64,000 bases of DNA from Cyathus striatus (taxonomy: Eukaryota; Basidiomycota; Agaricomycetes; Agaricales; Nidulariaceae): NCBI GenBank assembly GCA_025738555.1, contig JAOVFP010000010.1:3793501-3857500 (forward strand). Direction: 5' to 3'. Every line of letters begins with the position of its first letter. Within the stretch, counting starts at the first letter, position 1. This document shows positions 24,194 to 35,562 of this stretch, one piece after another. The position numbers and the translations under genes are program-made. The notes below the pieces were generated by a model. That model saw only the letters and a program-made list of their open reading frames with translations. It made no database searches and was not told the origin of the DNA.

Positions 24194-24220
24194 CCGTTGC
24201 CTCCATACAAAATGATACAG
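24194..24220 (-). repeat. Right TIR of element D
   Basis: Ends ...ATGATACAG followed by TA; inverted match to 20872-20898. Confidence 0.9.
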
Positions 24221-24435
24221 TATTGGTACATTTCGCATTTTATTCAGAAATGCAAATATTTAATGTGTTATGTTAAATTTCGCAAAATCTGGAACTTTTT
24301 TTTTTCATTATTATTTAGTTGACTTAGTTATTTTCAAGCTTCTAAATGTTTCCAAATGTTACTAAGATATCACAGGTCATTTTTATGAATTCATTATGAA
24401 TGCATCCACTATGTTGTAAGATATGACAAAGATAC

Positions 24436-24518
24436 CTTTTATACCAAAAAATGCAAATGGACTTTTATCAAGATAGCTCTGAAAATGACAAGTCCATTTG
24501 CATTTTTTGATATAAAAG
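24436..24518. repeat. 29-bp inverted repeat (foldback)
   Basis: Arms 24436-24464 and 24490-24518 match at 28 of 29 positions (core AAAAAATGCAAATGGACTT). AAAATGC words recur on the far side of the following gene (25840-26150), so the gene may lie inside a small element. Confidence 0.75.
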
Positions 24519-24575
24519 AATTCATCACTTCTATCACTTTTATCTTCATCAATCATTTCTACTTTTGTTTTAAAC

Positions 24576-25697
24576 ATGACTCATACTCCTGCTAAAGATT
24601 CAACCTCTGCTGCAGACCTCTTTTTTGCTGCAATTAATACCTTCAATAGACATTTGAATGCTGATGGGGCTTGCACTGATACAATGAGAGAGTTGTTCCA
24701 TCTAGAGCTTTATCTTGTCTGTGTTGCTGATTCTTGTCTGTGTTTCTTTAATCATTCATGCATATGCACTAACTTTTACTTTTTTAGTCAAATTTCCATA
24801 AAGCAATTAAAGGAGATGAGCTTCTCTTGCACATGCAAAAGATGCAAAACCTTTATACTGTCAGATCTTGCTTTAAGTTCTACAAAACTGCTGATCCAAA
24901 GTTCCAGAAGCTACCTATTATGGCAGAGAATGACAGACTCATCTCCCAAGTTGAAATTATTAGAGAGGCTACAGGAACAGGAAAGCCTACCAAGGATACC
25001 AAGGATATTTCAAAGTTTAATAAGATTCGCACTTTTTGGACCTAATTAGCTTTATTTTCATTTAACCTTTTTGCATTTTTACTTTTTAGGGAGGAAAGAA
25101 GGCTAAAATTATAAAGAGTAAAGAGACTATAAAGGAATTAGACATGGAGTTTGTTATTGACCTTCAAAATGGTTCTGAAGTATATAGCCTTTATGTCCTA
25201 TCCTTTTAAATTTAACCTCCTAATTTACAGGCCATAGAAGTAGATGAGGCTATGCCTTCTGTTTCAACTTCTGAAGAATCTACCAAGGATGATAAACCTT
25301 CTTCTTCCAAAGTATGTAATTACATTAAATTTTATCCAAAACATTGCACCCAAGCTTCTGTTTACAAGAAAGCCTTAAACACTGTAGATAAAGTCTCTGC
25401 CAATAAGAAGTCCAAGGTCTCAAGTGAGTTCTTTATTTTTTTACATTATCTTTACACTGACATTCATTATATGAATAGGAGGTTCTGAGGACAAGCTGAA
25501 CCATGCTAAAGATGCCTACATGGGTTATCTCAATCAAGCATCTCATGCTGCTCTTGAGAAGCACTTGCTTTCTGTCTCTCAGACTGCTATGCAAGCCAGT
25601 TTGAAGGCCACCCAAGCCCTGAAGTGCTATGAGACTTTGTTGGCTCAGATTGAAGATATTCTTCACTATCTTCAAGCTCATTCTGCTCCAAAGTAGT
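24576..25697 (+). CDS. Unknown multi-exon gene (QAS family, copy 1)
   Basis: The first exon starts MTHTPAKDSTSAADLFFAAI. A later one (about 24800-25010) contains HKAIKGDELLLHMQKMQNLY. Then come short exons (about 25090, 25231, 25355) separated by plausible 45-140-bp GT-AG introns. The last exon (about 25482-25697) is helical: KDAYMGYLNQASHAALEKHL, then LLAQIEDILHYLQAHSAPK and TAG. Related C-termini occur at 30532-30640 (minus) and about 43780-43890. Exact splice sites were not all in phase as read. Function unknown; repetition suggests a transposon passenger or uncharacterised element gene. Confidence 0.5.
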
Positions 25698-25699
25698 TT

Positions 25700-26440
25700 T
25701 TTACCTTAGCTGTACTTGCTAGTATTTAAGTAGTAACACTTTATTCCTAGCAAGTTTCTATGTAACAATTCATCTGAATGACTACCAATGAACACTTTTT
25801 ATGCTTTTTACTTCATCCATTGATTCTTTATAAGTCCAAAAATGCGGTTTTAGAATTGACATGTATTTCATAGTGAATTTGTAAGTTCAGAAGTAAATTA
25901 TTAAGGAAATACTTCGCATTTTTGGTATGGAAACATTTTGACTTAAACAAATTTCGAAGATATAATTATATTTGTTACTTAAACAAAATATCACATGTGA
26001 TATAATGTAAAACTTTTATTAAATATCTTCGAAATACATTGTACTTAGTCAAATTCTTTGCTTTTATATCAATTAAATGACAGATACATTTATTTCTAAC
26101 TTTAAATGCAAAATATATTTCTATATGACCTCACACAAATATGCAAAAGTCTTAATTGAATGAGCATATAAGGTTATACCAGTACCATATAAACCCTGGT
26201 GATTGCCTTCACTGAGTATTGAACAATGGTAACTAGGGTATCAAGAGCACTTAGATTGTATTGATGGAGCACTCATAGATTGACAACATAGTTTAAATGT
26301 TCCTTAAGCTTTTAGAATAGGAACCGTGTGATATATTTGACAGGAGCTGAAGAAAGCTTAGTGATTCCTGAAGGCTGCTGATGTCACACTAAATCTTCAG
26401 ACTGTATTTAAAGAGTCATTCTGGGTTTGCTTTTCTTTCA
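25700..26440. other. No gene seen
   Basis: AT-rich downstream and intergenic sequence with CGCATTTTTGG / CCAAAAATGCG word pairs at 25836-25925 and AAATGCAAAA words to about 26150. Confidence 0.4.
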
Positions 26441-26460
26441 GTCTTTCCTTTACTTCCAAC

Positions 26461-26620
26461 CATGTCTTCCTTTATCGTTCTTTACCCATTCTCTCTGGTA
26501 AATATCCTTTCTAAACATCTAAAGGCTCCTATCCAGGCAATTAGCTATGAGGAATTCTATTGCTATGCCTTTAACACTATATGTTTCTTCTATTTATCGA
26601 ATAGCTTTCAGAAAAGGAGT
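26461..26620 (+). pseudogene. 5' fragment of a QAS-family-like gene
   Basis: MSSFIVLYPFSLVNILSKHL and the bases upstream (GGCTGCTGATGTCA...) match the start of the ORF at 43436 (MFSSVIFYSCSFINILSYHL) and its upstream. Similarity ends where gypsy B begins, so the gene is cut. Confidence 0.4.
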
Positions 26621-26656
26621 ATCATTATCTGTAACAATTTCTTTAATGCATCTTCA

Positions 26657-26866
26657 TCAGCACATAATATCTTCAAAAAGCCATTGACCAATAGTATCTG
26701 CATTTTGTTTTCTTAATGCCCTTGCTTCAACCCAAGAAGATAAATAACAATGCTCTTGCACAATAAATGCATATCCATTTGAATGGGGTGTCATAACTGC
26801 AATATCAGTATGGAGCACTTGAAATATTGATGGTGTGTGAGTTAAAACTGGTTGATTTTTTATCAA
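26657..26866 (-). pseudogene. Gypsy B integrase fragment
   Basis: HTDIAVMTPHSNGYAFIVQE followed by RALRKQNADTIGQWLFEDI has the form of a Ty3/gypsy integrase core, with the first Asp in TDIAVM. It lies downstream of the RNase H part on the same strand. It is truncated at about 26620 by junction with another sequence. Confidence 0.65.
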
Positions 26867-27022
26867 AAGTTTCTGACACTTTTAACAAATTTCACAGGTT
26901 TTCACATACCAACCAATATCTTTTTCCATCTCTGGCCACCAGAAGTGATTCACAATTAATTTATGTGTTGCATAAACACCTCTGTGGCCTAGATAGTCAT
27001 GTGCAGCTGACATCATATACAT

Positions 27023-27823
27023 TCAATGTTCCTTATCAACTACAAGTTGATGTTCATTTCCATTGTTTTTTCTATAGAATTGTTCATTGTTCAGAAAGAA
27101 ATGATTAACTGTTTTAGTAAATGATGAGTATTTCTTGTCAGTCATATTAGCTGATTGTTTCTTGTTCTGCAACCATTCTTTAATTTTCTTTAACTTTTGG
27201 TCATATGTTTTTGCACTACCACTTCTCTTTTCTTCTGGATAATCTTGTTCAATATCCAAATCATACTTTAACTCTAGTTCAGAAATTACTAATTTTTCCA
27301 TATGAACAAAGTTAAAATAAACTTTAGTTTCAGATGGACACTGTGGATGTGACAACATCTGTTGAAAATTTTCAGCATCTCTATCTGATTCCTCTTTAGC
27401 TAGTTCTAACTTATACTCAAAGTCATATACATCTCTGGCTAAACCTTGATAAAATTCTGTTCTGAAATTAATGATATCTTTAAATGATTCAAAAGGTAAT
27501 GGATCTGGAGTATTCTCATATTCCTTTACAAGTGTTATTTCACCTGAGTCATCTTCTGAACCATCATCAAACTTTCGCTTTGTTTCATCACCTGGGTAAT
27601 ACCTTCTTCTAGATAAACCATTTGGTCCAAAAGTCTTTCCAGTCTTATGTTTCAAGGTAAAAAAGTAATTGATCCTTATATAGTTTACCCATTGATTAAC
27701 AGTTGCATTTGGTATTTCTCCAGGATTATTTAACATCTCAAATAAGTACTGTACATCTGTCTCAATGACTAGATTTTGGCATCCCCATAGTAAATACTTT
27801 TCTTCTTCAAGAACCATGTGCAA
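27023..27823 (-). pseudogene. Gypsy B RNase H and linker fragment
   Basis: Begins within RNase H (YLLWGCQNLVIETDVQYLFE), passes YFFTLKHKTGKTFGPNGLSR, the usual end of RNase H, and then a long acidic linker to the integrase. Open for 266 codons, so less damaged than the flanking parts. Confidence 0.7.
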
Positions 27824-28156
27824 ATCACATAACTCTCTCTTTGGTTGTGAATACTTTTGTTGTTTAGGGTCTAATTGAATTGATTCAAACTTTACATAGT
27901 GTATTCACTTTGCATCATTCTCATCTCTTTGATAGATATAATACCCTACTACTCACCAAGATGTATCAACTGCTAACACAATTGGTTCCTTACTTAAGTA
28001 ATCTGGATTCTTAGTAGGAAAACAGTGTTGCACAGTTTCTTTAAGTGCATTCTGAGACATTTGTTATTTTGTATCCCACTCAAAAATTACATCTTTCTTT
28101 AGCAAATCATAGAGTGGTCCTGCCATCAAAGCAAAGTTAGGAATATAATTTCTGCA

Positions 28157-29113
28157 TCATACTACAGTTCCCATAAATGCTCTAACTTCACCAACATCTT
28201 TTAGTGGTCCCCAGTTGATGATTACATCTATTGTTTTTTGAATTGGCATTTTACCTTTGTAACTACAGTCATATCCAATCACTGTAATTGTCTCTGCACA
28301 AACTATGACTTTCAGACCAGAGAATGTACCATTCACATACTTCATTCTTTGTAAAACTCTATTAATATTATTCATATATTCTCATACAAACCTCCTAATA
28401 CCAGAATTTTCAGGTATAGTCTCATATGATCCATCCATCTTTTCATACCTTGTAGCAGGACCTCTTACTGGTACATCATCCACATATGGCTGTGTATATT
28501 CTGGTATTTCGTCCTGTAGAATATGTCACATCATCATGGAAGAAAGGTAATGAATTGGTCCATCCCATTGGTAATGTTATCAATCTCAAGGCTCCAAAGG
28601 GTGTTTGAAAAGTAGTTAAATTACCTTGTAGCAGGACCTCTTACTGGTACATCATCCACATATGGCTGTGTATATTCTGGTATTTCGTCCTGTAGAATAT
28701 GTCACATCATCATGGAAGAAAGGTAATGAATTGGTCCATCCCATTGGTAATGTTATCAATCTCAAGACTCCAAAGGGTGTTTGAAAAGTAGTTAAATTTC
28801 TTGATTTTTCAGCCAACACTCTTTCATCATAGCCAACATAGAAATTAAAGATACCCTCACATGCTCGTCCTGCAAAATGACTTGCAAGTTCTTGAGTAGC
28901 AGGTAATAAACCTAAATGTGCAATTATAACAGCATTTAATAGTTCAAAACTATAAACTAAACAAAAACTCTTTTCATCTTTCTTTACTACACAGAACCAT
29001 CTTGACCTATATAATGAATTGAAGGGTTCATATACTCCAGCTTTAATCTTTGTCTTGATAATCCTGCATACCTCATCATAAATTGCTAGTGGTATTGGAA
29101 TATTCTTCAACAC
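28157..29113 (-). pseudogene. Gypsy B reverse transcriptase, broken
   Basis: The order VLKNIPIPLAIYDEVCRIIK, YRSRWFCVVKKDEKS, LNAVIIAHLGLLPATQEL, GYDERVLAEKSRNLTTFQTP and TLPMGWTNSLPFFHDDV follows the Ty3/gypsy RT of the GYDER-type lineage in Agaricomycetes. The thumb part lies at 28375-28157. A 176-bp tandem duplication and several stops break it. Confidence 0.75.
28448..28798. repeat. 176-bp tandem duplication in gypsy B RT
   Basis: Copies start at 28448 and 28624 (CCTTGTAGCAGGACCTCTTA) and differ at about one position (AAGGCTCC / AAGACTCC). A young duplication within an old pseudogene. Confidence 0.9.
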
Positions 29114-29500
29114 CTATAGCTTATGAGAAATTGTTGGTATGTCTACAGGTGAAAAATATTCCTCCTTAAAACTATCACGTTCACTATCATTCCAAGCAAA
29201 TGCTTCATTTTGTTCCATCATTAAATGATGCATTAACTTTCTTTCTTCTGGAAGCATAAAGTTATCAGAATGAACATCGTCAATCTTCTGCTTTCTTTCT
29301 TCAGTGTAAAGCATTGCAGCTTAATGTTCTATGCTAGTTTATGTATATTGTGCCTATTTCTCATTATTGCCAGGGTTCTTTTCAGTGAGTAAATACTTTT
29401 TCTTCACATTTTGTGGCCAATGATCATTACATTACAGGCACCAGATGGGCACACTATCTATCTGTGCTATATAACTGTTCATGCACAATAGGTTATATAC
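29114..29500 (-). pseudogene. Gypsy B zinc-knuckle and pre-RT region
   Basis: Minus-strand reading gives a damaged knuckle (CNDHWPQNVKKKYL) near 29430. Then YTEERKQKIDDVHSDNFMLP and EERKLMHHLMMEQNEAFAW lead into the RT. The second and third Cys/His of the knuckle are altered. Confidence 0.6.
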
Positions 29501-29509
29501 ATTCTGGCT

Positions 29510-30270
29510 CATTTAAATAACATTTTGTACAATACTACCTTCTAATCCTTTTAGCCCATTTATCTTGAGTACTGAGTTGTAATAGTGCTTGATTTTGAGC
29601 AGCTTTATTTATCTCATATAGATGTTCTAAATAGCAGATCAGATAAAAGTCATATTGTCATAATCTGAAGATCCATTTTTAAATATTTCATTCAAATTGT
29701 TTTCTTAATTTATCAATTTAAATTTCACCTCTAATATCACTTTGACCATACTTTGGAAGGTGACAGCTTCATACTATTTCAGTAATTGGAAAAATGATAG
29801 CATGTTGAACATGTATGTTTGTAGATGATGAAACTTGAAACATGCCAAGATCTCTGATAGAATCTTTTCAACTTCCTGAAACAAGTTGAAATATGCAATG
29901 GGGTGTGGATAGCTGCCATGCTCTTCAGATAGTTTAAATATCAGGTGAGCTTGTGCAACATGAAGTCTTGTAACAATAGAATAATTTATATTAATACACA
30001 TTATTAACTCATGACTAAGAGGGTTTAAAGTCAAGAACTATAAGTGACTCATTAAGTCAAAAAAAAAGAACTTATACACAAACTAAAAGTAATGTTTCAA
30101 TATTATAAACTAGTGCTAGTGCTGAGAAATGGGATATACAGAAATGAAAGGGAGAGCAGAATTAGAGACATGACAGTGGTTAGAACAAAAAGAGTCACAT
30201 GTTTAATTCTATTTTGGAAATATATCATATGTAAGACATATACTAATAATATAAATAATATACATATTAC
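29510..30270. other. No gene seen
   Basis: Scattered short frames, AT-rich; probably decayed gypsy gag and flanking sequence. Confidence 0.35.
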
Positions 30271-30275
30271 TACAC

Positions 30276-30355
30276 TCTTATGGTATAATAGTTGTAAATA
30301 CTATTTGAGTTCATGTGACAACACCAGAGATCTAGTGTTCAATTCTTCAAATGCA
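30276..30355 (+). repeat. tRNA-derived SINE-like sequence S1
   Basis: A-box-like TATGGTATAATAGTTGTAAA at about 30279 and B-box-like GTGTTCAATTCTTC at about 30335, spaced as in a tRNA, followed by an A/T-rich tail (AAATAAATAAATAAA). Degenerate. Confidence 0.45.
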
Positions 30356-30531
30356 TGTTCATTTTTACTTTAAATTTAAAATATAGTATAAATAAATAAA
30401 TAAAGCAAAATAAGAACTAATACAATTTTTTAAAATTTTTCATAGGATCTTAACTAAAATACTTTACTAACTTAATTTAAAATAAAATATTAAAAACAAA
30501 AAAGCTGTCTTTATTCTTATGAAAAGCTTGG

Positions 30532-31275
30532 GAGAAGTGCAATAAATACTAATTGAGAACAGCAGTACTGGCCTGATTAAGGAATCCTTTGTGAGCATCT
30601 CCAGCCTTCTTCAGTGCATCTAAAGATGCTTCTTCTGAAAACAAGCTTGTAAATGAAAAATTAAATTATAAGAACAAATATGACATATCAAACTTAGCTT
30701 TTTTATTAGCCTGGAGCTGTTGAAGAAACTGAATTGCCCTTTTATAATGAGGAGAAAGTGTGTCTATACTAGAAACATCAACATATGAGATAAGTTTAGT
30801 TTCAGCTCTGGCAGGAACCTTACAAAATAAATTAATGAATGAAAATTATAAAATTAAATCAAGCTTACTGAAGAGGGATCCTCTTTATTCTCCTTAGCTG
30901 AAACTTCTTCTTCATCAACTACTATCTAGAACATTAGGTGATTAATTTAGTTATAAAATAAAAAAGACATTGAAAATCTAACTTTGTCTGGGTTAATATC
31001 TTTGGCAGTAGCAATGATGGAGGGTTCTGTAATAATGTTCACATCACTGTTATCAATTATAGCCTTTAATTTCATGACTTTGCTCCCACCTCCTCATCTC
31101 ACTCCCACCTCCTCATCTTGCTCCCACCACTCATTCTTCATCCCTTCTTCAACACCCTATGATCACTCTTCTCTACATGTGAAAAAGGCAATGATGCTGC
31201 TGGCAAGGAGCATGCTGTTCCCCCTCCCTCACATGTTCTTGTCTCCAAGGACATCTCAGAATCTGGGTTGGTTAT
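30532..31275 (-). pseudogene. QAS-family gene, copy 2, 3' part
   Basis: On the minus strand: exon KVMKLKAIIDNSDVNIITEP...DINPDK; an intron; VVDEEEVSAKENKEDPSS; then LISYVDVSSIDTLSPHYKRA; and a last exon ASLDALKKAGDAHKGFLNQA ending STAVLN-stop at about 30550. The end matches copy 1 (KDAYMGYLNQASHAAL). The 5' part is probably at 32096-32968, separated by a copia LTR and an inverted duplicate. Confidence 0.45.
30885..31215. repeat. Left arm of a roughly 330-bp inverted duplication
   Basis: Similar in reverse complement to 31743-32095 (GCAATGATGGAGGG..., CTCATCTCACTCCCACC). The right arm also reads KAIIDNSDVNIITEPSIIAT on the plus strand. Confidence 0.8.
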
Positions 31276-31379
31276 GGGTGCAGTAAGTCTATTTTGTCTT
31301 TATCCATATCATGTATCTCACTGACTTTGTCATAGGCATTTTGTCTTAGGTCTGGGTTTCTGGTACTCATGTACAGAGC

Positions 31380-31745
31380 ACAATATCATATTTTTAAAAG
31401 TAAAGTAATCTGTGGAGTTACTTATCCTCCATTGTGCCACAATCCCATAGACATTAATTCTCTTTATATTTGGAACAAAGTAAATACTATATAAACTACT
31501 TCACTTTGTAGGTAGACTACAGTTTTGAATCAACTATGTTAACACCTTTCCTCCACTTTGGACTTGTTTTAACTTTGAAATATTATTATTAATTTCACCT
31601 TGTTATAAATACGGAATGAGAAGTTCAAGAAGTGCAACACACAAGTTGAAGCCAACATTCCATCACTTCTGTACTTCATTCATTACTCCCAAGCTATTTA
31701 CTTACATGCTCTCTTATTGTTAGACCCTTCTTCATGGTTCAATCC
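31380..31745 (+). repeat. Decayed copia-type LTR, copy 1
   Basis: Contains AAACTACTTCACTTTGTAGG, TATGTTAACA and GTTAGACCCTTCTTCATGG. Similar in reverse complement to 42433-42880 and 43960-44330. It lies between the inverted arms 30885-31215 and 31743-32095. Confidence 0.55.
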
Positions 31746-32095
31746 TTAGTAATTTGCCAGTGGTGTCATTGCCTTCTTCATTTGTAGAGGAGAGTGGTTG
31801 GAGAGTATTGAAGGAGGGATGAAGAATGAGTGGTGGGAGCAAGACGAGGAGGTGGGAATGAGATGAGGGGGTGGGAGCAAAGTCATTAAATTAAAGGCTA
31901 TAATTGATAACAGTGATGTGAACATTATTACAGAGCCCTCCATCATTGCTACTGCCAAAGATATTGACCCAGACAAAGTTAGATTTTTGATGTCTTTTTT
32001 ATTTTATAACTAAATTAACCACCCAACATTCTAGATGGTGGTTGATGAAAAAGAAGCTTCAGCTAAGGAGAATAAAGAGGATCCCTCTTATCATT
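31743..32095 (+). repeat. Right arm of the inverted duplication
   Basis: Reverse-complement copy of 30885-31215. It contains the exon pair TEPSIIATAKDIDPDK / MVVDEKEASAKENKEDPS with a 57-bp GT-AG intron between them. Confidence 0.8.
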
Positions 32096-32968
32096 TACAC
32101 TTTCACTTTCAAATTCTGTTGAACTTTATGATTCAGATGAGCTGTCATTCTCAGATTTCTTATTACTCAATTCTATGTCTTGAAGTTGAAATCCCAAAGG
32201 TAGTAGTGTTTCCTCCTCAGCAGAAGTGTTGATCTGTTTGACAGACTCTGAAGCCACTTGGAACTCAAAGTATAAAATTGTTTCCTCCTCATTCAATATA
32301 TTCTTACTCTCTGAGGCAGAAATATTAATCTGCTTGTTAGACCCTGCAACCACTTGAGATTAAATAGGTAGGAGTGTCTCTTCCTTATTCAATATATCCT
32401 TACTCTCTGAGACAGAAATATTAGTCTGCTTGTTAGACCTTGCAACTATCTGAGATTCCAGAGAAGATTCTTCCTCATTTAATGTTTCTTTACTCCCTGA
32501 GATCAAAGTATTGATCTTCTTAATAGACCTTATATTTCCAGAAGTACCAGAGGTATTGGTTTGCTTGATAGACTCTATAGTCATTTGAGATTATAGAGGC
32601 AGAAGTATTTCATTCTCATTCAGTGTATTCTTATTTCTCAAGGCAGAAATTTGAGTCTGCTTGATAGACCCTGTATTTGTCATAGTATGAGGGGAGGAGC
32701 AATAGAAATATTCTCCTCTGCTAGTACTTTTTCAACCTTGTAAATATATTAGATTGTTAAATAATAGTTATAATATTGAAATACAGAGTCAAATGTTGAG
32801 GAGTATCTCCATTCTGAACTTCTTCCAATCTCTGAATTGATGTTTTCCTTTTTATGAATTTAATTGGATGCCTCAGTTCAGGAATATATTGAACAGCACC
32901 TTCAGCCTTCTTCTGACTAGCAGATGCAGATGAGCAGCAGCAGTATATGATTTTCTAGTAGTCACCAT
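32096..32968 (-). pseudogene. QAS-family gene, copy 2, 5' part with amino-acid repeats
   Basis: Minus-strand start MVTTRKSYTAAA (32968), then after a frame change QKKAEGAVQYIPELRHPIKF and KRKTSIQRLEEVQNGDT. This is followed by about five imperfect copies of a repeat of about 34 residues (SNKQTNISVSESKDILNKEE). Low-complexity and acidic. Joined to 31275-30532 only by inference. Confidence 0.4.
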
Positions 32969-33239
32969 GTTGAAATATATCAAAAAATAGTAGTGAAATG
33001 TTCAGAAACAAGTAAACTGTAAGGTTGCAAGTGGAAGGGAAGAAAGAACCTTCAGGTTCATGATGTCATATATTTGACATTCTAGTAGCTGCTGTTATTG
33101 GCTTTCTAAAATAGATAACCTAGCACATGTCTGCTTTTTATCTAAAAATAAATAGTAGCCTTTGAGATCCTTTGAGTTTGGTGCAGCAGCAGCAGCAGCT
33201 ACAGCTGGTCACATGACACTTGGATAGACTAAATTGAGA

Positions 33240-33764
33240 ATAATTAGTATTGCTTGAAAAAATAGATAGTAGTATTGAATGTAATAAAAAAATAGTTCAG
33301 GAATCGCTTCTGCAATTAGAAAAATAATCAGTATCACTTACAAAAATAGATAACAGTATTAATTGTAATAAAATTTTGATTAAAGGATCAATTACACAAT
33401 TAGAATAAATGTAATGCATGGGAAATGCAAGCCTAGTAATCAAGTATAATAATTAAATGAGTGTCAATGATTGCCACTTAATATTCTCCAAATGATCACT
33501 TTTGAGTGCTCTCATATTCAGCCAATACAATAGCCTAGTTATCAGGTGTAATAATAAAATGAGTGCCAATGATCACCATCTAATATTCTTCAAATGATCA
33601 CTTTTGAGTGCCCCTATATTCAATAATATTGCAGCTCAATAATAAAGTATAATAACTAAATGAGTGCCAATAATCACCATTACATTATATTCACTTAATA
33701 TGCCTTATAAAAACAGCACTCATATTTCTAGGGCAAATGGTAATAAAATTGGCTGACACCACTC
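33240..33764 (+). repeat. Repeat J: family II right arm
   Basis: Two types of tandem unit: about 110 bp with AATAGATARYAGTATTRAWTG (33240-33420), then about 108 bp with AATGATCACTTTTGAGTGC (33430-33700). It ends TAATAAAATTGGCTGACACC, the family II terminus. Gypsy A is inserted at this end. Confidence 0.7.
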
Positions 33765-33765
33765 A

Positions 33766-34153
33766 TGTTAGTGACAGACAAGCAAAATACTCGAAGCTGA
33801 ACTTAAACACTTGAATAAGAAAGAGAAGTGAATCTTATTGCTAATCTGGAATAAACTAGCACAAGAATAGAGAATGTTTAACTAAAATAACCATATTTAT
33901 AATGAAAGTCCATGAGGGAATCGCATGTAATCTAACCTACACTATAATGCATGTTTACTGTGCTTCTACTGTGCAAACTCATGTACTACGTATGTAACAA
34001 GCATGGCTGAACTGTGGACTGTGTCTGTAGTTTTGATGAATAATGCATGTCAATATGGATGGTGTCCGCATTGTGTGTCATGTGATATATGTCAGGTGAC
34101 TGTGATAAGATAAGATATATGGATTAGATAAGATAAAGTGTGAAATCCTAATA
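33766..34153 (-). repeat. Gypsy A 3' LTR
   Basis: 388 bp, plus-strand TGTTAGTGACAG...CCTAATA. The last CA is mutated to TA. Pairs with 40549-40936. Confidence 0.9.
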
Positions 34154-34170
34154 TTATCTCCCTTTTAAAG
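34154..34170 (-). other. Polypurine tract of gypsy A
   Basis: Minus strand TTTAAAAGGGAGATAA directly before the 3' LTR; expected primer for plus-strand DNA synthesis. Confidence 0.7.
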
Positions 34171-34373
34171 GTTGTGTCCTCACAACATTTCTATGATTGT
34201 CAGAGGCAATAGTAGTTGCATATGAAAAGAAGGAAGATCAGGAGGTATTTGCCGATAAAGAAGACAGCAAGGCAGGAAAAAAGAATAACAAGACAGTAAA
34301 GAATGAGGATTACTTCATTGGAAAACATGATAGTAGTTTGAAATAATGAATTTGGTAAAGGATCATCATATAT

Positions 34374-34751
34374 TTATATATTTTGAGCTTCTGAATGTTC
34401 TCGATGAAATTTATTAAGTAAACTCTTGGCACTCATTAGTGAGTCAATCAGTTCCCAAGTGCAATCTTCCATTGAATAACCCTTCCATTTAATTTTATAT
34501 AAGACACATTTTTGATTCTTTTTCCATGCTAAAATAGCCTCTACTTCATATTGTTCCTGATCGTCAATCAGAATAGTGGGTGGAGGTTTAGGTTTCTTTT
34601 GTGATGGATATTGAGCTGGTGTGAATTTAAATAATAATTCTACATTAAAAGTTGGATTTTTTCTATTCCACGATTTTGGTAATTTGAGTTTATAGAGAGA
34701 TGATGCAACTTTTTCTATAATTTTAAAGGGTCCATAACGTTTGTCATCCAA
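34374..34751 (-). pseudogene. Gypsy A integrase C-terminus with chromodomain
   Basis: KRYGPFKIIEKVASSLYKLK is the GPY/F-type module. YEVEAILAWKKNQKCVLYKI and KWKGYSMEDCTWE form a chromodomain with its usual aromatic positions. Chromodomains can direct integration to heterochromatin. Open for 125 codons to the stop. Confidence 0.85.
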
Positions 34752-34982
34752 CTTCTATACCAGTCAATCGGATTTAATATTAATTCCTTCTAGGTAAACT
34801 TTATCACCAATTTGATATTCGGGTGCTTCTTTTTGATGTTTATCATAATAGTGTCCCATTGTTTTATTTGCCAAGGATAGGGCTGCTTTTGCATTTTCTC
34901 TTGCCTTTTCCATTGTTTTGACAAATTCTTCAACTTCTATGGCTCTCGTTTTTCCAGATGGTTTAATGCCTGTATAAGGATG

Positions 34983-35299
34983 TGTCAGAAGTACAAAGAA
35001 TAGAGAGGGTGATTAAGAGGAATAAGGGTAATAATGGAGCAAGAACTCAAACACAGACACAGACACAGACACAAAATGGGGAGAAAAACTTATTATCAAC
35101 TATCAAGTTACAGAGTGTTTATATACTGAGTGTATCTACCAAAGTCCAAACCAAGGTCCTGTAACTAAGGTAACTAACAGCTGTCAATCTGTTAATCACA
35201 TATCTGTCAATCAAGTATCTGTCAATCACAGAACTGTCAAGTATGACAGGTGACAAGTGACAGCTGTCAAAGAAGCTGTGCAACCCAGAATATCTAACA
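34983..35299 (-). mobile_element. Solo LTR nested in gypsy A
   Basis: 317 bp, plus strand TGTCAGAAGTAC...ATATCTAACA, flanked by an exact 5-bp duplication GGATG (34978-34982 and 35300-35304). A second copy with its own duplication is at 46418-46742. It splits the pol frame between integrase core and chromodomain, so it is younger than the gypsy A insertion. Confidence 0.9.
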
Positions 35300-35562
35300 G
35301 GATGATATCTGTACATTAAATAAAATGGAATGTATCCGGTTGTCCTATGAACTGTATTGTTATAATTAAATTGACAAACATCCGTTTTTTGGGCCCAATC
35401 ATCTTGATCATAATTTACGTAAATTCACATGTATTGTTCTATTTCTTGATTTACCCTTTCTGTTTGTCCATTGGTTTGGGGTCAGTAAGCCATCAATAGA
35501 TTCATGCGAACTCCGAGTTGTTTTGTTAATTTCTTAGTGAAAAATGAAGTGAATTGAGATCC

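Larger units (their letters stand above)
20872..24220 (+). mobile_element. Element D: complete pogo-like Tc1/mariner transposon
   Basis: TA dinucleotides flank it (20870-20871 and 24221-24222). The 27-bp terminal inverted repeats (20872-20898 and 24194-24220) match at 23 of 27 positions, with TGTATGGAGGCAACGG identical. Subterminal AGCAACCGG motifs occur at both ends (about 20976 and 24123). It encodes one transposase gene with introns. GC content is visibly higher than the surroundings. Confidence 0.9.
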
